From: Microbacterium sp. 1S1
GTDB taxonomy: Bacteria > Actinomycetota > Actinomycetes > Actinomycetales > Microbacteriaceae
NCBI RefSeq assembly: GCF_008271365.1
Contig: NZ_CP043430.1
Location: 2,728,001 to 2,792,000 of the forward strand
DNA length: 64,000 nt
Reading direction: 5' to 3'
The position numbers and the translations under genes were made by a program. The notes below the pieces were generated by a model. That model saw nothing but the letters and a program-made list of their open reading frames with translations. It was not told the DNA's origin and did not search any database. The first letter of the stretch is position 1. Every line of letters begins with the position of its first letter. Shown piece by piece: positions 35,431 through 43,706 of the stretch.

Positions 35431-36681
35431 ATGACCACCGTCATCCGCCGCCGCCTGCTCGATCTCGCGATCGAGGAGCACACGCTCACCGTCCCCCTCG
35501 TGTGGGACGATCCGACGGACACCCGCTCGATCGACGTGTTCGCCCGCGTCGTGGCCCGCGACGGCGGCGAGACGCTGCCGTACCTGGTGTTCCTGCAGGG
35601 TGGACCCGGCCATGAGGCTCCCCGCCCCTTCCACTCCTCCACCTCTCCGGCCTGGCTGGACCAGGCGCTCGCGCATTACCGCCTCGTCCTCCTGGACCAG
35701 CGCGGCACCGGGCTCTCCTCCCCCGTGGGCGACGACGACCTCGCGCGGGGCGCAGAAGCCGTCGCCGAGCACCTGACCCATCTGCGTGCCGATGCCATCG
35801 TGCGCGACTGCGAGGCGCTGCGCGAGCACCTGGGCGCCCCGACGTGGAGCGTGCTCGGCCAGTCCTTCGGCGGGTTCACCACGCTCGCCTACCTGTCGAC
35901 CCACGCGGAATCCCTCGCGGACGTGTTCATCACCGGTGGACTCAGCACCGTCGAGCGCGACCCCGACGAGGTCTACGCCCTCTGCTACGACAAGATGCGC
36001 ACGGCTTCCGAGCAGTACTACCGGCGCTTCCCCGAGCACCGCGATGTCATGCGACGTCTCGTCGACCTCGCGGACTCCGGGAAGATCGTCCTCCCCGATG
36101 GCGAGGTGGTGTCGCGTTCCCGTCTGCGCTCCGTCGGCTCTGCTCTCGGCACCGATGACGGCTGGCAGACACTCTGGTCACTGCTGGAGCGCGATCCCGC
36201 CTCGAACGCCTTCCGTCACGACCTCCAGCACGCCATGCCCTTCGGAGCGAGGAATCCGCTCTACTACGCGTTCCACGAGTCGAGCTACGCGAACGGACAC
36301 GCCACGCGGTGGTCGGCCGAGCGCGTCGAGCCGACGGACTTCCGCGACGACCCCACGCTGTTCACGGGCGAGCACATCCGCCGCGAGTGGGCCGACACCG
36401 TCCCCGGCCTGCAGCCCTGGCGGGACGTGACCTCGATCCTGGCGGAGCACGTGTGGCCGCGGATCTACGACCGCGCGGCTCTCGCCGGCTCCGGGGCGAC
36501 GGGCGCGGCCGCGGTGTACGTGAACGACGTCTACGTGCCCCTGGAATTCTCGCTGGAGACCGCCCGCCTCCTCCCCGGCGTGACTCCGTGGGTGACGAGC
36601 GAGCACGAGCACAACGGGCTGCGGACCGGCCCCGTGCTGGCGCGGCTGATCAAGCTGGCCCACGGGCGCCGCGTCCGCTGA
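35431..36681 (+). CDS. Alpha/beta hydrolase, proline iminopeptidase-like (S33)
   Basis: A 416-aa S33-type hydrolase. The oxyanion loop is LQGGPGHEAPR, and the nucleophile Ser145 is in GQSFGGF; DQRGTGLSSP precedes it. The catalytic His is likely in EHEHNGLR near the C-terminus. Proline iminopeptidases or aminoacyl esterases share this layout; the substrate is not certain. ATG 35431 starts 2 nt after the DUF262 gene stop, so translation is coupled and the two form an operon. Confidence 0.85.
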   Translation: MTTVIRRRLLDLAIEEHTLTVPLVWDDPTDTRSIDVFARVVARDGGETLPYLVFLQGGPGHEAPRPFHSSTSPAWLDQALAHYRLVLLDQRGTGLSSPVGDDDLARGAEAVAEHLTHLRADAIVRDCEALREHLGAPTWSVLGQSFGGFTTLAYLSTHAESLADVFITGGLSTVERDPDEVYALCYDKMRTASEQYYRRFPEHRDVMRRLVDLADSGKIVLPDGEVVSRSRLRSVGSALGTDDGWQTLWSLLERDPASNAFRHDLQHAMPFGARNPLYYAFHESSYANGHATRWSAERVEPTDFRDDPTLFTGEHIRREWADTVPGLQPWRDVTSILAEHVWPRIYDRAALAGSGATGAAAVYVNDVYVPLEFSLETARLLPGVTPWVTSEHEHNGLRTGPVLARLIKLAHGRRVR

Positions 36682-36734
36682 CATCCGCCGCGCGACCGAT
36701 ACCGTCGACGCGGCCCGCGATCTATCCTGGGCCC

Positions 36735-37019
36735 ATGGAGCATGTGCTCGGATGGACCACGATCGTCCTCGTGCTCGGTACCGGGCCGGTGCTGTTCTTC
36801 GTGGGCATGCGGCATTCCCTCTCCCGTCGTCCCGTGGAGGAGAAGTACGAGCAGGCCGGATCCGGAGGGCTCGTCGGCGTCTTCGACGCCGTGTGGTCCC
36901 CCACTGCGCACGAGGCGGGGCAGGAGCGGGACCGGCAGACCCGCCGCACAGCCCCGGCGCCGACCCCCGGAGATCCGCCCGGCCGCATCGATCGCGGGCG
37001 GATCGTCATCGACGTGTGA
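36735..37019 (+). CDS. Small single-pass membrane protein
   Basis: A 94-aa protein with one N-terminal transmembrane segment (HVLGWTTIVLVLGTGPVLFF, residues 3-22), then a short conserved cytoplasmic-like stretch (FDAVWSPTAHEAGQERDRQ) and a Pro-rich tail. I know no function. ATG 36735 has TATCCT (36723-36728) 6 nt upstream, so it is probably leaderless. It ends at a bidirectional terminator. Confidence 0.75.
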   Translation: MEHVLGWTTIVLVLGTGPVLFFVGMRHSLSRRPVEEKYEQAGSGGLVGVFDAVWSPTAHEAGQERDRQTRRTAPAPTPGDPPGRIDRGRIVIDV

Positions 37020-37043
37020 GCGAGTCGCCCACCCGCACATGAC

Positions 37044-37077
37044 GAAGGCCCCGCTCTCCGAGGAGAGCGGGGCCTTC
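37044..37077. terminator. Bidirectional terminator before rpmE2
   Basis: GAAGGCCCCGCTCTCC with a near-symmetric GAG loop and GAGAGCGGGGCCTTC, a 15-bp stem between convergent genes. Confidence 0.9.
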
Positions 37078-37088
37078 GTGGGCGGTCC

Positions 37089-37346
37089 TTACTTGGAGGA
37101 GCCGCCGAAGCCCTTGAAGCGCTGGTTGAACTTCTCGACGCGGCCGGCCGAGTCCATGATGCGCTGCTTGCCCGTGTAGAAGGGGTGCGAGGCCGAGGAG
37201 ATCTCGACGTCGATCACCGGGTACTCCACGCCGTCCAGCTCGATCGTCTTGTCGCTGGTGACGGTGGAGCGGGTGAGGAAGGTCTCGCCCGAACCGAGGT
37301 CGCGGAACACGACAGCCTTGTACTCGGGGTGAATGTCAGTCTTCAT
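37089..37346 (-). CDS. rpmE2: 50S ribosomal protein L31, type B
   Basis: An 85-aa L31 with no cysteines, so it is the zinc-independent (type B, C-minus) form. It begins [19 protein letters not shown] and contains [20 protein letters not shown] and [18 protein letters not shown] precedes the ATG. Such paralogues are often induced by zinc limitation, but no Zur box is visible here. The 5' leader contains two hairpins. Confidence 0.95.
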   Translation of the reverse strand: MKTDIHPEYKAVVFRDLGSGETFLTRSTVTSDKTIELDGVEYPVIDVEISSASHPFYTGKQRIMDSAGRVEKFNQRFKGFGGSSK

Positions 37347-37425
37347 GGGGTTCCTTTGTTGCTGCCCTGGATTGTGCCAGGGACGAGGGAAGTCTGTGGC
37401 GCGAATGCGCCAAGGATCGATTCTA
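37347..37425 (-). promoter_or_regulatory. Structured leader and -10 box of rpmE2
   Basis: A TAGAAT -10 box at 37420-37425 (minus strand) is followed by two leader hairpins: TGGCGC-4-GCGCCA (37397-37412) and CCCTGG-6-CCAGGG (37365-37382). An actinobacterial L31 leader motif has been proposed from comparative genomics; this could be a member. Confidence 0.5.
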
Positions 37426-37427
37426 CC

Positions 37428-37490
37428 AGTACTTCGACGGGCTCAGTAACCCAGCGGGGACCGAGCTCAGTGATGCAGCGGAGACCGACC
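37428..37490. repeat. Dispersed repeat, copy D (tandem units)
   Basis: Starts near TACTTCGACGGGCTCAGTAACC and repeats a 24-bp unit: GCTCAGTAACCCAGCGGGGA then GCTCAGTGATGCAGCGGAGA, with a third partial CCTCACG at the edge of the next gene. It lies upstream of the rpmE2 promoter. Confidence 0.75.
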
Positions 37491-38276
37491 TCACGAGGAG
37501 GCGCGGGCGGAGTAGCGCCCGTCCTCGCTGCTGAGCGCGATCGGCATCCCGAAGGTCTCGCTGAGGGTGTCCGCGGTGAGCGTCTCGGCGATCGGGCCTG
37601 CGGCGACCACGGCACCGTCGCGGATCAGCAGGACGTGCGTGAAGCCGACCGGGATCTCCTCCACGTGGTGCGTCACCATGAGCATCGCGGGAGTGGTCGG
37701 TGCCGACGCGTAGCCCCCCAGCAGTGCCAGCAGTTCCTCACGCGACCCGAGGTCGAGCGAGGCGGTCGGCTCGTCGAGCAGCAGCAGCTCGGGGTCGGTC
37801 ATGACCGCCCGCGCGATCTGCACGCGCTTCTGCTCGCCGTCGCTCAGCGTGCCGAACGTACGGTCGGCGAGGTGCGCGAGACGCCAGTCCCCCAGCACCC
37901 GGAGCGCACGCCGCTCGTCGATGTCCTCGTAGCTCTCGTTCCACCGCCCCAGCACGGAGTACGCCGCGGTGAGCACCGTGTTGAGCACCGTCTCGTCCCG
38001 CGGGATGCGCTTGGCCATCGCCGACGAGGCGAATCCGATTCGCGGGCGGATCTCGAAGACGTCCGTGCGTCCGAGCGTCTCGCCGAGGACGGTGACGGTC
38101 CCCGACGTCGGGTGCATGAGCGTGTCGGCGAGCTGGAGCAGGGTGGTCTTTCCGGCGCCGTTCGGTCCGAGGATCACCCAGCGCTGATCGTCCGAGACCT
38201 GCCAGGTCACGTGATCGATGATGTCGCGCCCCTCTCGGCGCACGACGACGTCGGTGAACTCCAGAGCGATCGGCAT
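37491..38276 (-). CDS. ABC transporter ATP-binding protein (no partner permease nearby)
   Basis: A 261-aa ATPase. Walker A is GPNGAGKTTLLQ, the signature reads LSDGEQKR (D in place of the usual G), Walker B LLLLDEPTASLD, then the His switch VTHHVEEI. It resembles stand-alone iron-chelate or ModF-like ATPases such as those near glgA in relatives. No membrane partner or binding protein is encoded next to it. It lies 17 bp downstream of glgA on the same strand and may be co-transcribed. Confidence 0.88.
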   Translation of the reverse strand: MPIALEFTDVVVRREGRDIIDHVTWQVSDDQRWVILGPNGAGKTTLLQLADTLMHPTSGTVTVLGETLGRTDVFEIRPRIGFASSAMAKRIPRDETVLNTVLTAAYSVLGRWNESYEDIDERRALRVLGDWRLAHLADRTFGTLSDGEQKRVQIARAVMTDPELLLLDEPTASLDLGSREELLALLGGYASAPTTPAMLMVTHHVEEIPVGFTHVLLIRDGAVVAAGPIAETLTADTLSETFGMPIALSSEDGRYSARASS

Positions 38277-38293
38277 ACCGAAAGCCTATCGGC

Positions 38294-39478
38294 TCACGCC
38301 GACAGCTCCGCGTAGAGCGCGCGGGTCTCGTCGGCGATCGCGGCCCAGCTGAACTGCGCGCGGGCACGCTCCCGGCCCGCATCGCCATACTGCCGTGCCC
38401 GCGCGGGGTCCGTGGCGACCTCGGTGAGCACCGCCGCGAGGTCGGCGACGAAGCGCTCCGGGTCGGTGGGTGTGCCTGTACCGTCCTGCACCTGCTCGAT
38501 CGGGACGAGCCTGCCAGTGACGCCGTCGTCCACGACCTCGGGGATGCCGCCGGTCGCGGTGCCGACCACGGCGGCACCGCAGGCCATGGCCTCGAGGTTG
38601 ACGATACCGAGCGGCTCGTACACGGACGGGCACACGAACGTCGTGGCCGCGGCCAGGATCGCGGACAGCTCGTCACGGGGAAGCATCCGCTCGATCCACA
38701 CGACGCCCTCGCGGGTCTGCTGCAGCAGCCGCACCCCCTCCTGCACCTCCGCCATGATCTCGGGCGTGTCCGGGGCGCCGGCGCAGAGGATCAGCTGGAC
38801 CTCCGGCGGCAGCAGACGTGCGGCCTGAAGCAGATACGGCAGCCCCTTCTGTCGCGTGATCCGGCCGACGAAGACGACAGAGGGCCGGTCCGGGTCCATG
38901 CCGATCGACGAGAGGAAGGCGGTGTTCTGCACGGGACGCCACCGCTCCACATCGATTCCGTTGTGGATGACCCGGACGCGCGCAGGATCCACCTGCGGGT
39001 AGCTGCGCAGGATGTCGGCGCGCATCCCGGCGCTCACCGCGATCACCGCGGCAGCGTTCTCGTAGGCGAGCTTCTCGATACCGCTGGACACCGCGTAGCC
39101 GCCCCCGAGCTGCTCCGCCTTCCAGGGACGCAGCGGCTCCAGGCTGTGCGCCGTGAGCACGTGCGGGATGCCGTGGAGCTGGGAGGCGAGGTGACCGGCG
39201 AAGTTCGCGTACCAGGTGTGACTGTGCACGACGTCCGCTCCCGCGATGGCCGACACGATCTCCAGGTCCGTACCGAGCGTCTGGAGAGCGGGGTTCGCCG
39301 CGGCCAGGCTGTCGGGCACGCGATACGCGAAGGTGCCCTCCTCATCCCGCGGGGCACCGAAAGCCCGTACGGTCACATCGATGTCACGACGCAGCGCGGA
39401 GACGAGCTCGGCGACGTGCACGCCCGCGCCTCCGTAGATCTCCGGCGGATACTCCTTGGTGATCATCTCGACTCGCAT
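38294..39478 (-). CDS. glgA: Glycogen synthase, actinobacterial type
   Basis: A 394-aa GT4-fold glucosyltransferase that extends glycogen or makes maltose-1-phosphate with ADP-glucose. It begins RVEMITKEYPPEIYGGAGVH, has HSHTWYANFAGHLA, VVFVGRITRQKGL near residue 205 and the C-terminal CPSVYEPLGIVNLEAMACG with the E-x7-E catalytic pair. The short length separates it from E. coli GlgA. TAGCGT (39485-39490) lies 6 nt before ATG 39478, so it looks leaderless. Divergent partner is glgC. Confidence 0.93.
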   Translation of the reverse strand: MRVEMITKEYPPEIYGGAGVHVAELVSALRRDIDVTVRAFGAPRDEEGTFAYRVPDSLAAANPALQTLGTDLEIVSAIAGADVVHSHTWYANFAGHLASQLHGIPHVLTAHSLEPLRPWKAEQLGGGYAVSSGIEKLAYENAAAVIAVSAGMRADILRSYPQVDPARVRVIHNGIDVERWRPVQNTAFLSSIGMDPDRPSVVFVGRITRQKGLPYLLQAARLLPPEVQLILCAGAPDTPEIMAEVQEGVRLLQQTREGVVWIERMLPRDELSAILAAATTFVCPSVYEPLGIVNLEAMACGAAVVGTATGGIPEVVDDGVTGRLVPIEQVQDGTGTPTDPERFVADLAAVLTEVATDPARARQYGDAGRERARAQFSWAAIADETRALYAELSA

Positions 39479-39484
39479 CCTTAG

Positions 39485-39541
39485 ACGCTATCGAGCGGGA
39501 TGTCCAGATGCTAGTTCCCCGCGGCGAACGGGATCTATGGT
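39485..39541. promoter_or_regulatory. Divergent glgA/glgC promoters
   Basis: Minus-strand -10 TAGCGT (39485-39490) is 6 nt from the glgA start and plus-strand -10 TATGGT (39536-39541) is 6 nt from the glgC start. Both transcripts are predicted to be leaderless, and the 45 bp between boxes must hold both -35 regions. Confidence 0.6.
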
Positions 39542-39547
39542 GGAGCC

Positions 39548-40789
39548 ATGTCCGCTCCAAAGAAGGTCTTCGGGATCATCCTCGCCGGCGGCGAGGGCAA
39601 GCGACTCATGCCGCTGACGGCCGACCGCGCGAAACCCGCCGTGCCGTTCGGCGGACAGTACCGCCTGATCGACTTCGCCATCTCGAACCTCATCAACTCC
39701 GGGCTGAGACAGATCGTCGTGCTGACCCAGTACAAGTCGCACAGCCTCGATCGGCACATCTCGCAGACGTGGCGGATGTCGGCCCTGCTCGACTCCTACG
39801 TCGCGTCGGTCCCCGCCCAGCAGCGCCTCGGGAAGCGGTGGTTCTCGGGCTCCGCCGACGCGATCCTGCAGAGCATGAACCTCATCAATGACGAGAAGCC
39901 GGACATCGTCGTCGTCATCGGTGCCGATCACGTCTATCGCATGGACTTCCGCCAGATGCTCGAGGCGCACATCGAGTCCGGGGCGAAGGCCACGGTGGCC
40001 GGCATCCGCCAGCCGCTCGCGCTCGCCTCGCAGTTCGGAGTGATCGACGCCGACCCGGAGTCCGGACGCATCCGCCAGTTCCTGGAGAAGCCGACGGATG
40101 CGACGGGGCTCGCGGACTCCCCGCACGAGGTGCTGGCATCGATGGGCAACTACATCTTCGACACGGACGCCCTCATCGCGGCCGTCGAGGCCGACGGGGA
40201 GCTCCCCACCTCCAGTCACGACATGGGCGGCGACATCGTGCCGTACTTCGTCGACCGCGGCGAGGCCGGCTACTACGACATGAAGCAGAACGAAGTGCCG
40301 GGGTCTTCGCCGCGCGACCGCTCGTACTGGCGCGACGTGGGGACGATCGACTCGTTCTTCGACGCCCATCGGGACCTCATCTCGACCCTGCCGATCTTCA
40401 ACCTCTACAACATGGAGTGGCCGATCCACTCGCAGGCGGTCAACTCCCCGCCGGCGAAGTTCGTCCGCGACTCCGTGGGGCGGATCGGGAACGCCATCGA
40501 CTCGATCGTCTCGCTCGGATCCGTGCTCTCCGGCACGCACCTGGAGCGCAGCGTCGTGGGCCCGTGGACGCTCGCCGGCGGCGGGTCGACCATCACGGAC
40601 TCCGTGGTGTTCGATCACGTCCATGTCGGCCAGGGCGCACGCGTGCATCGGGCGATCCTCGACAAGAACGTCGTGCTCGCCGACGGCGCCACGGTCGGGG
40701 TGGACAGGGAGCGTGACCTCGCCCGCGGGTTCACCGTGACGGAGTCGGGGATCACGGTCGTCGGCAAGGGCGTGTTCATCGAGCGCTGA
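39548..40789 (+). CDS. glgC: Glucose-1-phosphate adenylyltransferase
   Basis: A 413-aa enzyme that makes ADP-glucose, the donor for GlgA. N-terminal [20 protein letters not shown] holds the nucleotide motif, then [20 protein letters not shown], and the effector/substrate site [10 protein letters not shown] near residue 100. The C-terminal left-handed beta-helix includes [14 protein letters not shown]. Length is normal. It is leaderless-like and divergent from glgA. Confidence 0.96.
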   Translation: MSAPKKVFGIILAGGEGKRLMPLTADRAKPAVPFGGQYRLIDFAISNLINSGLRQIVVLTQYKSHSLDRHISQTWRMSALLDSYVASVPAQQRLGKRWFSGSADAILQSMNLINDEKPDIVVVIGADHVYRMDFRQMLEAHIESGAKATVAGIRQPLALASQFGVIDADPESGRIRQFLEKPTDATGLADSPHEVLASMGNYIFDTDALIAAVEADGELPTSSHDMGGDIVPYFVDRGEAGYYDMKQNEVPGSSPRDRSYWRDVGTIDSFFDAHRDLISTLPIFNLYNMEWPIHSQAVNSPPAKFVRDSVGRIGNAIDSIVSLGSVLSGTHLERSVVGPWTLAGGGSTITDSVVFDHVHVGQGARVHRAILDKNVVLADGATVGVDRERDLARGFTVTESGITVVGKGVFIER

Positions 40790-40845
40790 GACGGTGTGCG
40801 TCATGCGGCGCGGAGGCTCGTCCTCCGATCGCTAGGCTCGACAGC

Positions 40846-41481
40846 GTGACCACCGCGCGCTTCCTCGTCGTCCTCGATGCCGATTCCACGTTGATCCGGA
40901 ACGAGGTGATCGAGCTCCTCGCCGAGGAGGCCGGCCGCCGCGACGAGGTACAGGCAGCGACCGAAGCCGCGATGCGCGGCGAGATCGACTTCGCGACCAG
41001 CCTCCGTTCGCGCGTCGCCGCCCTCGAAGGGGTTCCCGTCGAGGCGTTCGCCCGGGTGCGCGACCGCATCGACCCCACCCCCGGCGTCCGCGACCTCACC
41101 GCCGCGGTGCATGCGAGAGGCGGAGTCGTCGGGGTCGTGTCGGGGGGATTCCACGAGATCCTCGACCATGTCGCGCCGGGACTCGGCGTCGACCGCTGGC
41201 GCGCCAACCGACTGGCGGTCGCGGGTGGGTCCCTGACGGGGCAGGTGGACGGCGACATCGTCGACGGCGCGGCGAAGGCCTCCTGGCTGCGCACATGGGC
41301 CGAGGAGCTCGGGGTCCCGCCGCGCGCGACGATCGCGATCGGCGACGGTGCCAACGACCTCCCGATGATGGCGGTCGCCGGGTTGGGCCTGGCCTTCAAC
41401 GCGAAGCCGGCGGTGCGGGAGTCGGCGAGCCTTGTCATCGGTCCGCTCGACCTCGGCGCGGTCATCCCCCTGCTGCCCTGA
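40846..41481 (+). CDS. serB: Phosphoserine phosphatase
   Basis: A 211-aa HAD-family phosphatase, the last step of serine synthesis. The motif I equivalent is VVLDADSTLIRNEVIELLA (DxDST), motif II Ser in GVVSGGFHEI, and motif III/IV KASWL and AIGDGANDLPMM. No ACT domain is present, which fits the short actinobacterial form. GTG 40846 follows TAGGCT by 7 nt, so it is probably leaderless. Confidence 0.92.
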   Translation: MTTARFLVVLDADSTLIRNEVIELLAEEAGRRDEVQAATEAAMRGEIDFATSLRSRVAALEGVPVEAFARVRDRIDPTPGVRDLTAAVHARGGVVGVVSGGFHEILDHVAPGLGVDRWRANRLAVAGGSLTGQVDGDIVDGAAKASWLRTWAEELGVPPRATIAIGDGANDLPMMAVAGLGLAFNAKPAVRESASLVIGPLDLGAVIPLLP

Positions 41482-41519
41482 CGGTGGCCGATGTCGGTGG
41501 CCAGGGCTAGCGTCGCGCC

Positions 41520-42215
41520 ATGGACATCATCCTCATCCCGGGCCTCTGGCTCGACGCAGCGAGCTGGGACGACGTCGTCGCCGTTCTCGCGAAGGCGGGC
41601 CACCGCGCTCGCCCGCTGACCCTGCCCGGCCTCGACGCCTCTCCGGAGACGGCGGCGGACATCGGAATCGACGACTGGCTGGCTTCGGCGGTCGCCGCGG
41701 TGGATACCGCCGACGGTGACGTGGTCGTCGTCGGACACAGCGGTGGTGGCAACGTGGCGTGGGGGGTCGCCGACGCACGCCCGGACCGCGTGGCGCGAGT
41801 CGTGTTCGTGGACACGGTGCCGCCGCCATCCGGCAGCGGCATCGGCGAGTTCCCCGTCCAGGACGGGCTGGTCGCCTTCCCCGGCTGGGACTTCTTCCCC
41901 GACGAAGACGTGCACGACCTCGACGCCCGGATGCGGGAACGGGCGGCCCCGCTCACCCACGGGATCCCCGCGCGGGTGCCGACTGACGGGCTGACCCTGA
42001 GCGACTCCGCGCGGTATCGGATCCCGGTGACCCTCCTGATGGGCGGCTTGGATCAGGCCGCGTTCGAGGAGGTCATCGACCAATGGGGACCGTATGCGGA
42101 GGAGTACCGCGCGATCGACGATTCCGAGGTCATCCGCATCGGGTCGGGGCATTGGCCGCAGTTCTCGGTGCCGGAGCGCCTCGGAGACCTGCTGCTACGG
42201 GCGATCGACCGCTGA
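41520..42215 (+). CDS. Alpha/beta hydrolase
   Basis: A 231-aa alpha/beta hydrolase beginning DIILIPGLWLDAASWDDV. The nucleophile Ser is in VVGHSGGGNVAWG near residue 68, and the catalytic His in RIGSGHWPQFSVPERL. Esterase or enol-lactonase activity is plausible; substrate is unknown. TAGCGT (41508-41513) lies 6 nt before the ATG. It converges on fabG with a 14-bp gap. Confidence 0.87.
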   Translation: MDIILIPGLWLDAASWDDVVAVLAKAGHRARPLTLPGLDASPETAADIGIDDWLASAVAAVDTADGDVVVVGHSGGGNVAWGVADARPDRVARVVFVDTVPPPSGSGIGEFPVQDGLVAFPGWDFFPDEDVHDLDARMRERAAPLTHGIPARVPTDGLTLSDSARYRIPVTLLMGGLDQAAFEEVIDQWGPYAEEYRAIDDSEVIRIGSGHWPQFSVPERLGDLLLRAIDR

Positions 42216-42229
42216 CGGCCGCAGCCGGG

Positions 42230-42940
42230 TCAATGCCCCATGCCGAGACCGCCGTCGACCGGGATCACGGCGCCGGAGATGTATCCGGCATCGTCGCTCG
42301 CCAGCCAGGTCACGACGCCCGCGACTTCGTCCGGCGTCGCGAAGCGTCCTGCGGGGATGTTCGCCTTGTACTGCTTCTGCGTCTCCTCCGGCAGCTCAGC
42401 GGTCATGTCGGTTTCGATGAACCCGGGCGCCACGACGTTGGCGGTGATCCCGCGGCCGCCGAGCTCTCGCGTGAGCGATCGGGCGAACCCGACGAGCGCG
42501 CTCTTGGAGGCGGCATAGTTGGTCTGCCCCGCAGAGCCGTACAGCCCGACGACACTCGAGATGAGGATGACGCGACCGAACCTGGCGCGCAGCATCCCCT
42601 TGGACGCACGCTTGACGACGCGGAAGGTTCCGCCGAGGTTCGTCGCGATGACGCTGTCGAAGTCGTCCTCGCTCATGCGCATGAGCAGGGTGTCCTTGGT
42701 GATGCCGGCGTTGGCGACGACGATCTCCACCGGGCCGAGCTGCTGCTCGACCTCGGTGAACGCGGCGTCGAGCGCCGCAGCGTCCGTGACATCCGCGCGC
42801 ACCGTCATCGTGCCTTCCGGACCTTCTCCGCTGCGGGCCGTCACGGCGACTCGATAACCCTCCCGCACGAAGCGCTCCGCAATGGCGCGGCCGATGCCGC
42901 GGTTGCCACCGGTGACGAGGACGACGCGCTCCGCGCTCAT
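42230..42940 (-). CDS. fabG: 3-oxoacyl-ACP reductase (FabG-type SDR)
   Basis: A 236-aa SDR. Cofactor loop VTGGNRGIGRAIAERF, VANAGITKDTLLMRM, catalytic Ser in LISSVVGLYG and YAASK, and the FabG-typical end YISGAVIPVDGGLGMGH. It is close to the MabA/FabG1 type that reduces beta-ketoacyl-ACP, completing the reductive step for the cluster at 25.8-29.4 kb, though other short-chain substrates are possible. AGGAG lies before the ATG. Confidence 0.87.
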   Translation of the reverse strand: MSAERVVLVTGGNRGIGRAIAERFVREGYRVAVTARSGEGPEGTMTVRADVTDAAALDAAFTEVEQQLGPVEIVVANAGITKDTLLMRMSEDDFDSVIATNLGGTFRVVKRASKGMLRARFGRVILISSVVGLYGSAGQTNYAASKSALVGFARSLTRELGGRGITANVVAPGFIETDMTAELPEETQKQYKANIPAGRFATPDEVAGVVTWLASDDAGYISGAVIPVDGGLGMGH

Positions 42941-43081
42941 AGGACACTCCTGGGTCTGGGGGTCGAGGGCCGGGATTCCGAACCGTGAACGATCCTAGCG
43001 ACGTTGCCGCACCGGCTTCACGACCGCCGTTTGACAGACGCCGAGGTCCTTGGGACCCTGATGGCGACGAAAGGCACCAGC

Positions 43082-43654
43082 GTGAGCGATCCCCGTGTCC
43101 CCGGCCCCTCGGGCGAACAGCCTCCGGCCATTCCGCCGGCTCCCGGGCCCTCCGCGGCATACCCGGGATCCCCGTCGGCCCTGCCGGCCGACGCCGAAGC
43201 GCACCACTCGGCCCCTCCGGCGTACCCCGCGCCTCAGCAGTACCCCGCACCTCGGCAGTACCCCGCACCGCAGCAGTACGCCGCACCACAGCAGTACGCC
43301 ACGCCACAGCAGTACGCCACGCCACAGCAGTACGCCACGCCACAGCAGTACGCCGCACCGCCCTCGCGGCCGTCCAGCGGGCTGGCCATCACGTCGCTCG
43401 TCTGCGGCATCGCCGGCGTCGTGCTGTTCTGGGCCGTCCTTCCAATGCTCGCGTCGATCGCGGCCGTGATCACCGGTCACATGGCGCTCGGCCAGATCCG
43501 CCGAACCCCCGGTCTCGGCGGCCGCGGTATGGCGATCACCGGACTCATCCTCGGCTACGTCATGGTCGCCGTGCTCCTCTTCACGATCGTCTCGGCGGTC
43601 ATCGGCCTCGTCCTCTTCGGCGCCTTCACGCTGCCCTTCGTCTTCGCGAACTGA
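43082..43654 (+). CDS. DUF4190 domain membrane protein with Pro/Gln/Tyr repeats
   Basis: A 190-aa protein. The first 100 residues are Pro-rich and include seven six-residue units of type YxxPQQ (Tyr-Pro-Ala-Pro-Gln-Gln and variants). The C-terminal part has two or three membrane segments typical of DUF4190 (GLAITSLVCGIAGVV, then GRGMAITGLILGYVM). Its function is unknown, possibly an envelope or septal protein. GTG 43082 has GAAAGG 7 nt upstream; ATG 43061 in frame lacks a site. Confidence 0.8.
   Translation: MSDPRVPGPSGEQPPAIPPAPGPSAAYPGSPSALPADAEAHHSAPPAYPAPQQYPAPRQYPAPQQYAAPQQYATPQQYATPQQYATPQQYAAPPSRPSSGLAITSLVCGIAGVVLFWAVLPMLASIAAVITGHMALGQIRRTPGLGGRGMAITGLILGYVMVAVLLFTIVSAVIGLVLFGAFTLPFVFAN
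43223..43360 (+). repeat. 18-bp tandem coding repeats
   Basis: Seven contiguous 18-bp units starting at 43223, each beginning TAC and ending CAGCAG, plus a partial eighth. Units 5, 6 and 7 are identical, suggesting recent slippage. Confidence 0.95.
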
Positions 43655-43706
43655 CGTCGCTCGCACGCATGCCGATGTCGCTGCGGCGGCGTAGGCTGGA
43701 ACCATC

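Noticed and set aside
33301-36681. A defence island or integrated element around the GmrSD-type gene
   Set aside because: No integrase, direct repeats, tRNA junction or composition shift is visible on either side; only the nuclease itself is defence-like.
43223-43360. Regular repeats resembling a CRISPR array
   Set aside because: The 18-bp units are contiguous with no unique spacers and keep the reading frame of a membrane protein gene.
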